A DNA stretch of 64,000 nt from JAPLJC01 sp963697965 (lineage in GTDB: Bacteria > Desulfobacterota > Desulfobaccia > Desulfobaccales > 0-14-0-80-60-11): positions 1,302,001 through 1,366,000 of the forward strand of contig OY969108.1 of the NCBI GenBank assembly GCA_963697965.1, read 5' to 3'. Of this stretch, positions 46,328 through 55,886 are shown in pieces (position 1 is the stretch's first letter; each line of letters begins with the position of its first letter). Made by a program: the position numbers and the translations under genes. The notes below the pieces were generated by a model. The model was not told the origin of the DNA and searched no databases. It saw nothing but the letters and a program-made list of their open reading frames with translations.

Positions 46328-47644
46328 CTATGAGCCCCAGGCCCATATCACCCGGTAATGGTGAGATAGAGGGAAAGCGCTGGCCACATGTATATACCAC
46401 CTCCGGGCATGGTAAGAAACTCTGGCCCCCACCTTGATCAGCCGCTTGATCAGCCAATCAATGGACCGCCGCACCTCCTCTCCCCAGACGTAAAATTGCC
46501 GGATCATATGCAGGAGGTTGTAGGCCAGAACCCCCATCTGTAGTCTGGCCTGGTTGGCCTCGAACCTTTGGCAACTGGTTTTGTCCCAACGTAGAGTATT
46601 CTTGCCCTCCTTAATCCGGTTTTCCACATCCCCCCGGCCGTTATAGACCTTGGTCACCTTGCTGGCCGGGAGCCTGGAGCTGGTAACTACAAAGCCGATA
46701 CGGGGGAACAACTCACCCCGGTGCCATTCGATCTTGGCCACCACCCGGCGAGGCCGGCTCCAACTCTTGGCCTGGTAGTGGAGGTCAACAATCCTGACCT
46801 GGATGCCGCTCTTAGGCGGTCTGCCCACCGGTCGGTTTAGGTGAGGTTCTAAGAGACGCATCAGGATCACATTGCTGGGTAACCTGATAAAATAAGAGAT
46901 ACGGTGTTCCTCGCAATATTCGTAGGTCTCCGGGTTGGCAAAGGCGGCGTCACCTCGAAACCAGAAAAGCTTGAACTACCCCCGGTAGCGCTCCACGATG
47001 GGCTTGATGAACTCCAGGACACCATCGGCGGAATGAACATTCCCCGGCCTCAGCCTGGCCCCCAGACAGTCACCCTCACTGGTAAAGCCAAAAAGCGGAT
47101 GGAAACAGTTCTTGGCAAAATGGCCATTGTAGGCAACCCCCTCCTGCTTGCCGTGGGCCGGGTCCTCGGTGGAATCCAGGTCGATGATCAGGCGCCGCTT
47201 GTTTTTCCTGCGTAACAGGGCGTCAGTTGACCGGGTCAGAGCGGCCTCCAAGGCCGTTAACCCTGCCACATTGCCCAGAACGTCATTCTCCAGCCTGGAA
47301 AGCATAGACTGCCCGGCCCCCACCTTATGGTTTTTGCCAATCGCCAGCCTGAGCGCTGGATCGATGCGGAGATAATCTGCATCGTTGCAATCTTCATAGC
47401 CCGCGGCTATCTGGTAAACTCTTTGACGAATCATCTGCACCAGGGAGTGTCTTGTATGTTTGGGGTATCTCAAGTCTTCCAGACAATCTCCCATGGGGGC
47501 AATAATTTTGAAACGGTCATCGATCTCTCGCATCAGGAGAAAACCAACGTCTGAGGTGATCGTGGCGCCATGGAAATCTATCATGATGATAGGGTTAAAA
47601 TCTGGCCGGATTGCCTCTTTCTGGCTTTCACCACTAGCGAGCAC
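46328..47644 (-). mobile_element. IS1380-family transposase gene with one premature amber stop
   Basis: Two open segments (46979-47644 and 46328-46975) lie in the same frame and are separated only by TAG at 46976-46978. The first has IDFHGATITSDVGFLLMREID, GQSMLSRLEN and LIIDLDSTEDPAHG (catalytic Asp). After the stop come WFRGDAAFANPETYEYCEE and YNGRGDVENRIKEGKN (catalytic Glu region). The total would be about 438 residues, a normal length for IS1380. A CAG-to-TAG change is the simplest cause. Terminal inverted repeats could not be located by eye. Confidence 0.85.
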
Positions 47645-47682
47645 TTTGAAGACCCCCGAATTGCTAATTTATCCTCCTTATA

Positions 47683-49432
47683 TCAAGTAGTTATACTATT
47701 GTCTACCTTTTCCTGTGGCATAATCCAGGTTAAAATATTTAACATTTTTTGAGCACTGGTGTCATTAGGATTAATTTTGAGAGCATTTTGATAAATAATA
47801 ATGGCTTTATCAATATTTCCTTGTTGCGAAATGGCTAATCCTAAATTGGAGTAGGCCACTGAGTAATCGGGTTTTAATTGGATGCCTTTTTGGAATCTAG
47901 GAATGGCTTCATCTATTTTTCCCTGTTGTGCCAGGGCTACCCCCAAGTTGTTATAGGCCTCGGCATAATCCGGCTTAAGGCGCAGGGCCTCGGCATAATG
48001 GGCCACACAGCCTGATCCATCTTGCCCTGCGCCGCCAGGGCCTCCCCAAGGTTGTTATGGGCCTCGGCAGAATCGGGCATAAGACGTATGGCCTCGGCAT
48101 AATGGCCTATAGCCTGATTCAACTTGCCCTGGTTCCTCAAGGCCTGCCCCAAATTGGTTTGGATTAGGGGGTTCCCCCTGGTCACCTTCAGGGTATGTTC
48201 ATACAGCGAAATGGAATCGCGCCAATAGCTGACCTGTACCCAGGTACAGATCATCAAGGCCGACAAGACCACCCCGGCGCCCAAGGGTAAAAGGGACCTG
48301 GGCACGAGCCAGCGGGCCGTAAGCTCAGCGATCCCATAGGCTACAATAATAAACAGCCCAATGGAGGGCACATAAGTGAAGCGATCCGCCAAGGCCTGCG
48401 TTCTTACTACCAGGCCAATGACCGGCACCAGGGTGCCTAAATACCAGAGCCATCTCACCAGGAGATAAGGATGCCGCCGGGCCTGCCGGAACGCTAAAAA
48501 GGTCAGAACCACCAAAACCAAGCCGGCAAACGGCGCCTGCCAGGTGAGCATGCCATGCCGCGAAAGAGGGTAATTAACGGCCAGGTGCGCGGGCCAGAAC
48601 ATCTTACCCAGATAGCCCCCGTAGGCCACCATAGCGTTGGCCAGGCGATTAGCAATAGGGAAAGTTTGCAAGGTCATTTCAACTTGCTTTTGCGCATAAA
48701 CAGTGACCACGCAAGAGAGGGCCGAAAGGACCAACAACGGTGACTTCTCCCATACCAGGCGCTTGATGGTAACTCCTGGACCGGGCTTTGGAGATGCAGT
48801 GGCCAGCCCGAGGCCTTTAAGGGACAGGCGGCCCAAAGGCCAATAGTCCAAAAGCAGGAGAGCGAAGGGCAGGGTCACCAGCATGGGCTTGGCCATCAGA
48901 CCCAGGCTGAAGCAGACCAGGATTAGCAGGTATCTTCCTAATTCAGGACGCTCCACATACCAGACGTAAGCCCACATGGTAAGCAGCCAAAAGAAGGTGC
49001 TGAGGACATCCTTGCGTTCTACCGCCCAGGCCACGGACTCCACGTGCAGGGGGTGCAGGGCAAAAATGCGGCCACCAGGAAGCTGCACCCCGGGGCCCGG
49101 GTGGTCCGGAGGAGCCACCAAAACAAGAGCAGGGCATTGGCGATGTGAAAGAGCAGGTTGGTTAGAAGAAAGCCCCCGGCGTGCATCCCGAAAAGTTGGC
49201 TGTCCACCATGAGGGAGAACCAGGTCAAGGGATGCCAGTTAGATGCATGCAGGGTGGTGAAGGCCCAGGAGAGCCCTTTAAGGCTGAGGCCAGCCTCCAC
49301 GGGGGGATTATCAGTGACGTATAGTCCATCATCCATATTGATAAACTGATGGGTTCTCAGATCGCCATAGACGGCCAACGTGGCCACTACCAGGAAGAGA
49401 CAGGCTATTATTTTCCAACGATGCTGTGACAT
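47683..49432 (-). pseudogene. TPR membrane protein paralogue A (TMTC-like), broken
   Basis: The start ATG at 49432 (MSQHRWKIIACLFL) follows TTAGAGGC. A one-base loss near 49075 (GCATTTTTG where paralogues have a Leu-Phe codon pair) shifts the frame within VAALFALHP. A second shift near 48000 interrupts a TPR. The reading then ends in 15 unrelated residues (TWIMPQEKVDNSITT), because the original last codons are now at 44618-44645. Multi-helix N-terminal half and about five TPR units, as in its three tandem neighbours. Confidence 0.85.
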
Positions 49433-49649
49433 AGCGGCCTCTAACCTTAACCTTTGGCGAGAAAGATTCGCGACAGATTTCAATCAAGCAAGCTCCTCAG
49501 GCGAAAGAAATCGACTGAGGAGGCAGGTCGGTTGGGAATATGACAGCCTGAGCCATCCCGGTGAATAAATGGTTTCGAGGCCTCGCCTCCTGGGTCCGAT
49601 CCGGGGAAGCCCCTTCTTGTTTCAGCCAATTAAGCAAAAGTTCAATAAA

Positions 49650-51584
49650 TCAATTATTAGGCCTTTTTGCCTTTAAAATACTTAACATTCTTTGAGCAGT
49701 GGTATTATTAGGGTTAATTTTGAGAGCATTTTGATAATTAATAATGGCTTTATCAATATTTCCTTGTTCCGCGAAAGCTACTCCTAAATTGGTGTAAGCC
49801 TCTAAGTAATCAGGTTTTATTTGGATAGCTTTTTGGAACATTCTAATGGCTTCCTCTATTTTCCCCTGTTTCGCCAAGGCCACCCCCAGGTTGTTATGGG
49901 CCTCGGCATAATCGCGCTTAAGACGTAGGGCCTCGACATACTGGGCCACGGCTTGATCCATCTTACCCAGCGCCACCAAGGCCACCCCCAGGTTATTATG
50001 GGCCTCGGCAGAATCGGGATTAAGACGCACGGCCTCGGTATACTGGGCCACGGCCTGATCCATCTTGCCCTGTTTCACCAAGGCCACCCCCAGGTTGTTA
50101 TGGGCCTCGGGATTATCGGGCTTAAGGCGCAAGGCTTCGGTATATTGGGCTATAGCCTGATCCCACTTGTCCTGCGCCGCCAAGGCCATCCCCAGGTTGT
50201 TATGGGCCAAGGCATAATCGGGCTTAAGACGTAGGGCCTCGGCATAATGGCCCATAGCCAGGTCCAAATTGCCCTGCAGCGCCAGGGCCAGCCCCAAATT
50301 GTTCTGGATTATGGGGTTCCTCCTGGTAACCTTCAAGGTATGCTCATACAGCGAAATGTCATCGCGCCAATAGCTGACCTGCACCCAGGTGCAGATGATT
50401 AAGGCCGACAAGACCATCCCGGCGCCCAAGGGCAAAAGGATCCTGGGGACGCGCCAGCGGGCCGTAAGCTCAGCCATCCCATAGGCAACCATAATAAACA
50501 GCCCAATGGAGGGCAAATAGGTAAAGCGGTCTGCCATAGCCTGCTCCCCGACCTGTACTATGCCGATGACTGGCAACAGGGTCCCCAGGTACCAGAGCCA
50601 TCCTACTGGTAGATAGGGATGCCGCCGGGCCTGCCGGAGAGCCCAAAGGGTTAGAACCACCAGGGCCAGGCCGGCCAACAGCGCCTGCCAAGTGGGCAGA
50701 GTATAACCCGGATGGGGGTAAAGAACGGCCAGGTGCGCGGGCCAGAACATCTTACCTAGATAACTCACGTAGGCCGCCATAGCGTTGGCCAGGCGATTGG
50801 GAACAGGGAGAGTATGCAAAGTCATTACAGCTCCCACTACCTTTTGCGCATGAAAAGCGACAACGCTAAAGAGGGCCGAAATGACCAACAAGGGTGACTT
50901 CTCCCATACCAGGCGCTTGATGGTAACTCCTGGACCGGGCTTTGGAGATGCCGCGGCGGCTGCAGGGCCTCTAAAGGACAGGCGGCCCAAGGGCCAGTAA
51001 TCCAAAAGCAGGAGTACGAAGGGCAGGGTCACCAGCATGGGCTTGGCCATCAACCCCAGGCTGAAGCAGACCAGGATTAGCAGGTATCTTCCTAATCTTG
51101 GAGACTCTGCATACCAGACGTAGGGCCACAAGGTAAGCAGCCAGAAAAAGGTGCTCAGGACATCTTTGCGCTCTGTCACCCAGGCCACGGACTCCACGTG
51201 CAGGGGGTGGAGGGCAAAGAGGGCGGCCACCAGGAAGCTGGGCCCCAGGGCCCGGGTGGTCCGGAGGAGCCACAAAAACAAGAGCAGCGCACTGGCGATG
51301 TGGAAGAGCAGGTTGGTTAGTAGAAAGCCCCCCGGGTGCAGCCCGAAAAGTTGGCTGTCCACCATGAAGGAGAGCCAAGTCAGAGGGATCCAATAGCCGG
51401 CATGCAGGGTGGTGAAAGCCCAGACCGACCCCCTCAGGGTGAGTCCCCCCTGGACCGGGGGATTACCAGTGACGTAAAGATAGTCATCGTAGACAAACTG
51501 ATGGTTTTTTACCTCTGCATAGACGGCCAACGTGGCCACGACCAGGAAGAGGCAGGCTAGTATTATCCAGCGACGCTGTGACAT
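49650..51584 (-). CDS. TPR membrane protein paralogue B (TMTC-like)
   Basis: 644 residues. About ten membrane helices (residues 1-380) with the conserved YDDYLYVTGNP loop after helix 1 and HPLHVESVAWVTERKDVLS, then about seven TPR units of the LKPDYAEAHNNLGVAL type. This layout is shared with eukaryotic TMTC proteins, which are GT-C-fold O-mannosyltransferases, and with many uncharacterised bacterial proteins. A role in glycosylating surface or sorted proteins is therefore plausible but unproven. ATG with TTAGAGG upstream. Second of four tandem copies on this strand. Confidence 0.82.
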   Translation of the reverse strand: MSQRRWIILACLFLVVATLAVYAEVKNHQFVYDDYLYVTGNPPVQGGLTLRGSVWAFTTLHAGYWIPLTWLSFMVDSQLFGLHPGGFLLTNLLFHIASALLLFLWLLRTTRALGPSFLVAALFALHPLHVESVAWVTERKDVLSTFFWLLTLWPYVWYAESPRLGRYLLILVCFSLGLMAKPMLVTLPFVLLLLDYWPLGRLSFRGPAAAAASPKPGPGVTIKRLVWEKSPLLVISALFSVVAFHAQKVVGAVMTLHTLPVPNRLANAMAAYVSYLGKMFWPAHLAVLYPHPGYTLPTWQALLAGLALVVLTLWALRQARRHPYLPVGWLWYLGTLLPVIGIVQVGEQAMADRFTYLPSIGLFIMVAYGMAELTARWRVPRILLPLGAGMVLSALIICTWVQVSYWRDDISLYEHTLKVTRRNPIIQNNLGLALALQGNLDLAMGHYAEALRLKPDYALAHNNLGMALAAQDKWDQAIAQYTEALRLKPDNPEAHNNLGVALVKQGKMDQAVAQYTEAVRLNPDSAEAHNNLGVALVALGKMDQAVAQYVEALRLKRDYAEAHNNLGVALAKQGKIEEAIRMFQKAIQIKPDYLEAYTNLGVAFAEQGNIDKAIINYQNALKINPNNTTAQRMLSILKAKRPNN

Positions 51585-51879
51585 AGCAGCCTCTAACTTT
51601 GAGCTTTGGCGAAATGAAGATTCCGGCAGATTTCAACCAAGCCAAGCTCCTTAGGCGAAAGGAGTCGATTACGGAGCAGGTAAAAAAGGTATCCAGGATT
51701 ATACGTTAAGACCCCCATTAGAGTATATCTGCTGTGACTGGGAGCTTATCAAAATCCTGGAAACTTCCCATGGCCAAACCATAACTACAAATTTTCCCCA
51801 CTCCACCGATAGGTCAAATTCGTGGCAAGGGATCTGGAGATTTTGCCAATAAACAGTATTACAATCCTACAAAAATTGA

Positions 51880-53913
51880 TTAAAAAATAGTTCGATTTTT
51901 CAATTTTGAGGCCTTTGCGTCTTTAAAATATTTTAATAGCTTCTGAGCGCTGGTGTTATTAGGGTTAATTTTGAGAGCATTTTGAAAAATATTAATGGCT
52001 TTATCAATATTTCCTTGTTGCGTTAAAGCTAATCCTAAATTGGAGTAAGCCATTGAGAAGTCAGGTTTTATTTGGATGGCTTTTTGGAACCTGGCAATGG
52101 CTTCATCTAATTTTCCCTGTTTCGCCAGGGCCATCCCCAGGTTATTTTGGGCCTCGGCAAAATTGGGATTAAGGCGCAGGGCCTCGGCATAATATGCTAT
52201 GGCCTGATCCATCTTGCCCTGTTTGCCCAGGGTCACCCCCAGGTTGTTATGGATCCCGGCAATGGCGGGCTCAAGACGCAAAGCCTCGGCATATTGGGCC
52301 ACGGCCTCATCCAACTTTTTCTTAGCAGCCAGGGCATTCCCAAAGTCGTTATGGGCCTCGGCAAGATCGCGCTTAAGACGCAGGGTCTCGGCATCATTTG
52401 GGTGAAGGCGCAGGGCCTCGGCATAACGGGCCGCGGCCTGATCCAACTTGCCTTGCGCTACCAGGGCCTCCAGGTTGTTACGGGCGTCGGCATAATTGGT
52501 ATTAATACGCAGGGCCTCATTATAATGGGCCCCAGCCTGCTCCTTCTTGCCTTGCGCCGCCAGGGTCTCCCCCAGGTTGTTATGGATTATGAAGTTATCC
52601 GTGGTCACCTTCAGGGTATGCTCGTACAGCGAAATGGAATCGCGCCAATAGCTGACCTGCACCCAGGTACAGATCATCAAGGCCGACAAGACTACTCCGG
52701 CGCCCACAGGCACAAGGAACCTGGGGGCGCGCCAGCGGGCCGCCAGCTCAGCCATGCCATAGACTACAATGATAAGCAGACCGATAAGCGGCACATATGT
52801 GTAGCGGTCCGCCAACGTCTGGTTTCCCACCTGTACCAGGCCAATAACCGGTACCAGGGTACCTAAATACCAGAGCCATCCCACCAGGAGATAAGGATGC
52901 CGCGAGGTCTTTCTGATCACTAATAGGGAGATTAAAGCCAGCGTGAGGCTGGCTCCTAGCCACTGCCAAGGGGGGAGGGCATCCTTAATGGAAAGGGGAT
53001 AAAGGACGGCCAGGCCGGATGGATATAACATCTTAACCATATAAGTGAAGTAGGCCACGAAGGCGTTAGCTAGACGATTGGGTAAGGGAAGCTGAGCCAG
53101 TCCCGCCATCGCTCCCACTTCTTTTTGCGCATAGAAAGTAGCCACGCTCAAGATCACTGCCAGGGCAAAGAGAGGGGCTTTCTCCCAAATTAAACGTCCG
53201 AGGGGAACACCGGGCTGAAGCTTTGGGACCAGGGAATTTTGGGCTGATCCAGCGGATTTCTGCGGCCAGCGGTCTAAAGGCCAATAGTCCAATAGCAGCA
53301 GCACAAAGGGCAGGGTCACCAGCATGGGCTTGGCCATCAGACCCAGACTGAAGCAGACCAGTATTAGCAGGTATCTTCCTAATCTTGGACGCTCTGCATA
53401 CCAGACATAGGCCCACATGGTGAACAGCCAGAAGAAGGTACTCAGGACATCCTTGCGTTCTGCCGCCCAGGCCACCGACTCCACGTGCAGGGGGTGCAGG
53501 GCAAAGAGGGCGGCCACCAGGAAGCTGCACCCCGGGGCCCGAGTGGTCCGGAGGAGCCACAAAAACAAGAGCAGGGCATTGGCAATGTGGAAGAGCAGGT
53601 TGGTTAGAAGAAAGCCCCCGGGGTGCAGCCCGAAAAGTTGGCTGTCCACCATGAAGGAGAGCCAGGTCAACGGATGCCAGTTCCCGCCTTGCAGGCTGGT
53701 GAAAGCCCAGGAGAGCCCCTTAAGAGTAAGGCCATCTTGGACCTGGGGATTGTCAGTTATGTATATATCATCATCAAAATTAACAAATTGATGAGTTCTC
53801 AGATCGCCATAGACGGCCAACGTGGCCACGACCAGGAATAGGCAGGCTATTATTTTCCAACGACGCTGTGACCTATCAGCCTCTAACTCTGAGCTTTGTC
53901 GATGGAGATTCAC
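51880..53913 (-). CDS. TPR membrane protein paralogue C (TMTC-like), canonical start lost
   Basis: 677 residues by the longest frame. Same architecture as paralogue B: FDDDIYITDNP, HPLHVESVAWAAERKDVLS, ten helices and about seven TPRs, one of them irregular. The codon that is ATG in copies A and B is AGG here (about 53873), although the upstream TTAGAGG is kept. Translation would need the GTG at 53913, which has no clear ribosome site, so expression may be poor. The C-terminus differs from copies B and D (KDAKASKLKNRTIF). Confidence 0.78.
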   Translation of the reverse strand: MNLHRQSSELEADRSQRRWKIIACLFLVVATLAVYGDLRTHQFVNFDDDIYITDNPQVQDGLTLKGLSWAFTSLQGGNWHPLTWLSFMVDSQLFGLHPGGFLLTNLLFHIANALLLFLWLLRTTRAPGCSFLVAALFALHPLHVESVAWAAERKDVLSTFFWLFTMWAYVWYAERPRLGRYLLILVCFSLGLMAKPMLVTLPFVLLLLDYWPLDRWPQKSAGSAQNSLVPKLQPGVPLGRLIWEKAPLFALAVILSVATFYAQKEVGAMAGLAQLPLPNRLANAFVAYFTYMVKMLYPSGLAVLYPLSIKDALPPWQWLGASLTLALISLLVIRKTSRHPYLLVGWLWYLGTLVPVIGLVQVGNQTLADRYTYVPLIGLLIIVVYGMAELAARWRAPRFLVPVGAGVVLSALMICTWVQVSYWRDSISLYEHTLKVTTDNFIIHNNLGETLAAQGKKEQAGAHYNEALRINTNYADARNNLEALVAQGKLDQAAARYAEALRLHPNDAETLRLKRDLAEAHNDFGNALAAKKKLDEAVAQYAEALRLEPAIAGIHNNLGVTLGKQGKMDQAIAYYAEALRLNPNFAEAQNNLGMALAKQGKLDEAIARFQKAIQIKPDFSMAYSNLGLALTQQGNIDKAINIFQNALKINPNNTSAQKLLKYFKDAKASKLKNRTIF

Positions 53914-54015
53914 GGCAGTTTCAACTAGACAAGCTCCTCAGACGAAAGAAATCGATTGAGAAGGCAGGAGGGCATTACGACTCTGTTAAAATTGTTTAAC
54001 AAATAGTTCAGTTCA

Positions 54016-55641
54016 TCAATTCTGAGGCCTTTTGGCCTCCAAAATAGTTAACATCTTTTGAGCGCGGGTGTCATTAGGGTTAAATTTGAGAGCATTTTGA
54101 CAATTAATAATGGCTTTATCAATATTTCCTTGTTTCGCGAAAACTAATCCTAAATTGGCATAGGCCTCTGAGTAATCAGGTTTTATTTGGATGGCTTTTT
54201 GGAACATAAGAATGGCTTCATCTATTTTTCCCTGGGTCGCCAAGGCAACCCCCAGGTTGTTATCGGCCTCAGGATACTTGGGATCAAGGCGCAGGGCCTC
54301 GGTAAAATGGGGTATAGCCTGATCCAGCTTGCCCTGTTTCATCAAGGCGGCCCCCAGGTTGTTATGGGTTAGGGAGTAACCACCAGTCACCTTCAGGGCA
54401 TGCTCAAACAGCGAAACGGAATCGCGCCAATAGCCGACCTGCACCCAGGTACAGATCATTAGGGCCGACAAGACCACCCCGGCGCCCACAGGCAAAAGGA
54501 ACTTGGGGACGTGCCATCTGGCCCCCAGGTCAGCCATCCCATAGGCTACCATGATAAACAGCCCGATGAAGGGGAGATAGGTATAGCGGTCCGCCATGGC
54601 CTGCACCCCCACCTGCACCAAGCCGATGACCGGCACCAGGGTGCCCAGGTACCAGAGCCATCCCACCAGGAGATAAGGATGCCGCCGGGCCAGCCGGAAC
54701 ACGAAAAAGGTCAGAACCACCAAGTCCAGGCTGGCCAACAGCGCCTGCCAGGTGAGCACACCATGCCTCGAAAGAGGGTAAAGAACGGCCAGGTGGGCCG
54801 GCCAGAGCATCTTACTCAGATAGCTCACGTAGACCAGCGCCGCGTTGGCCAGGCGATTAGCAAAAGGGAAAGATTGCAAGGCCATTTCAACTTGCCTTTG
54901 CGCATAAAAAGTGACCACGCAAGAGAGGGCCGAAAGGACAAACAAGGGTAACTTTTCCCATATCAGGCGCTTGAGGGTAACTCCCGGCCCGGGCTTTGGA
55001 GATGCTGCGGCCGCTGTGGTGCCCTTAAGGGACAGGCGGCCCAAGGGCCAGTAGTCCAAAAGCAGGAGCACGAAGGGCAGGGTCACCAGCATGGGCTTGG
55101 CCATCAGACCCAGGCAGAAGCAGAGCAGAATTAGCAGGTATCTTCCTAATTCAGGACGCTCCACATACCAGACGTAAGCCCACATGGTAAGCAGCCAAAA
55201 GAAGGTGCTCAGGACATCTTTGCGTTCCGCCACCCAGGCCACCGACTGCACGTGCATCGGGTGTAAGGCAAAAAGGGCGGCCACCAGGAAACTACACCCC
55301 AAGCTCCGGGTGAGGTACAGGAGCCATAGAAACAATAGCAGGGCGTTGGCTATATGAAAGACCAGATTGGTTAGGTGATGCCCAGTGGGGTTAAGCCCGA
55401 ATAACTGGACGTCCAGCATGTGCGAGAGCCAGGTCAAGGGATGCCAGTTTGAACCATGCATGGTGGCGAAGGCCCAGGAGAACCCCTTGAGAGTTAGGCC
55501 AGCTTGTACCGCGGGATTATTGGTGACGTAGGTATTATCATCGTAATTGACAAACTGATGGTTTTTCAGGTCGCCATAGGTGGCCAACGTGGCCACGACC
55601 AGGAACAGGCAGGCTATTATTATCCGGCGACGGGGGAGCAT
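54016..55641 (-). CDS. TPR membrane protein paralogue D (TMTC-like), short TPR array
   Basis: 541 residues. The same membrane half (YDDNTYVTNNP, HPMHVQSVAWVAERKDVLS) but only about four TPR units. It has ATG with TTAGAGACTGC upstream. As the copy farthest upstream it may be the promoter-proximal gene of the array. Its leader (about 55650-55740) is shared with the other three copies. Confidence 0.82.
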   Translation of the reverse strand: MLPRRRIIIACLFLVVATLATYGDLKNHQFVNYDDNTYVTNNPAVQAGLTLKGFSWAFATMHGSNWHPLTWLSHMLDVQLFGLNPTGHHLTNLVFHIANALLLFLWLLYLTRSLGCSFLVAALFALHPMHVQSVAWVAERKDVLSTFFWLLTMWAYVWYVERPELGRYLLILLCFCLGLMAKPMLVTLPFVLLLLDYWPLGRLSLKGTTAAAASPKPGPGVTLKRLIWEKLPLFVLSALSCVVTFYAQRQVEMALQSFPFANRLANAALVYVSYLSKMLWPAHLAVLYPLSRHGVLTWQALLASLDLVVLTFFVFRLARRHPYLLVGWLWYLGTLVPVIGLVQVGVQAMADRYTYLPFIGLFIMVAYGMADLGARWHVPKFLLPVGAGVVLSALMICTWVQVGYWRDSVSLFEHALKVTGGYSLTHNNLGAALMKQGKLDQAIPHFTEALRLDPKYPEADNNLGVALATQGKIDEAILMFQKAIQIKPDYSEAYANLGLVFAKQGNIDKAIINCQNALKFNPNDTRAQKMLTILEAKRPQN

Positions 55642-55773
55642 GCAGTCTCTAACCTTAACCTTTTGCGAGAAAGATTCGAGACAGATTTCAACCGGACAAG
55701 CTCCTCAGGGGAAAAGAATCGACTGAGAGGCAGGCAGGTTGTTCGGGATTATGCGGCAGTCCGGGTCATCCGC

Positions 55774-55822
55774 GCAACCATTTTTGGACTGCGGCTGCCA
55801 TGTCTGCCGCGTAATCTCGGGC
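55774..55822 (+). repeat. Member of the ~50-bp dispersed repeat family
   Basis: AACCATTTTTGGACTGCGG followed by GCGTAATCTCGG, as at 6091-6141 and 46121-46170. It lies between paralogue D and the prsT-like gene. Confidence 0.6.
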
Positions 55823-55886
55823 CCAGGGTGATTAAGCGACCTGTCGAGCGGGGCTCGTTATTATTTTTCTCTAAGTCGCCTGCATA

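Noticed and set aside
52147..52866. Plus-strand frame opposite paralogue C with repeated GLKTQ-like words
   Set aside because: The repeats mirror the TPR coding repeats on the other strand; it is not an independent repeat protein.
47683..55641. Repeated units suggesting a CRISPR array
   Set aside because: The period is about 102 bases and in frame, corresponding to 34-residue TPRs. There are no short palindromic repeats with unique spacers.
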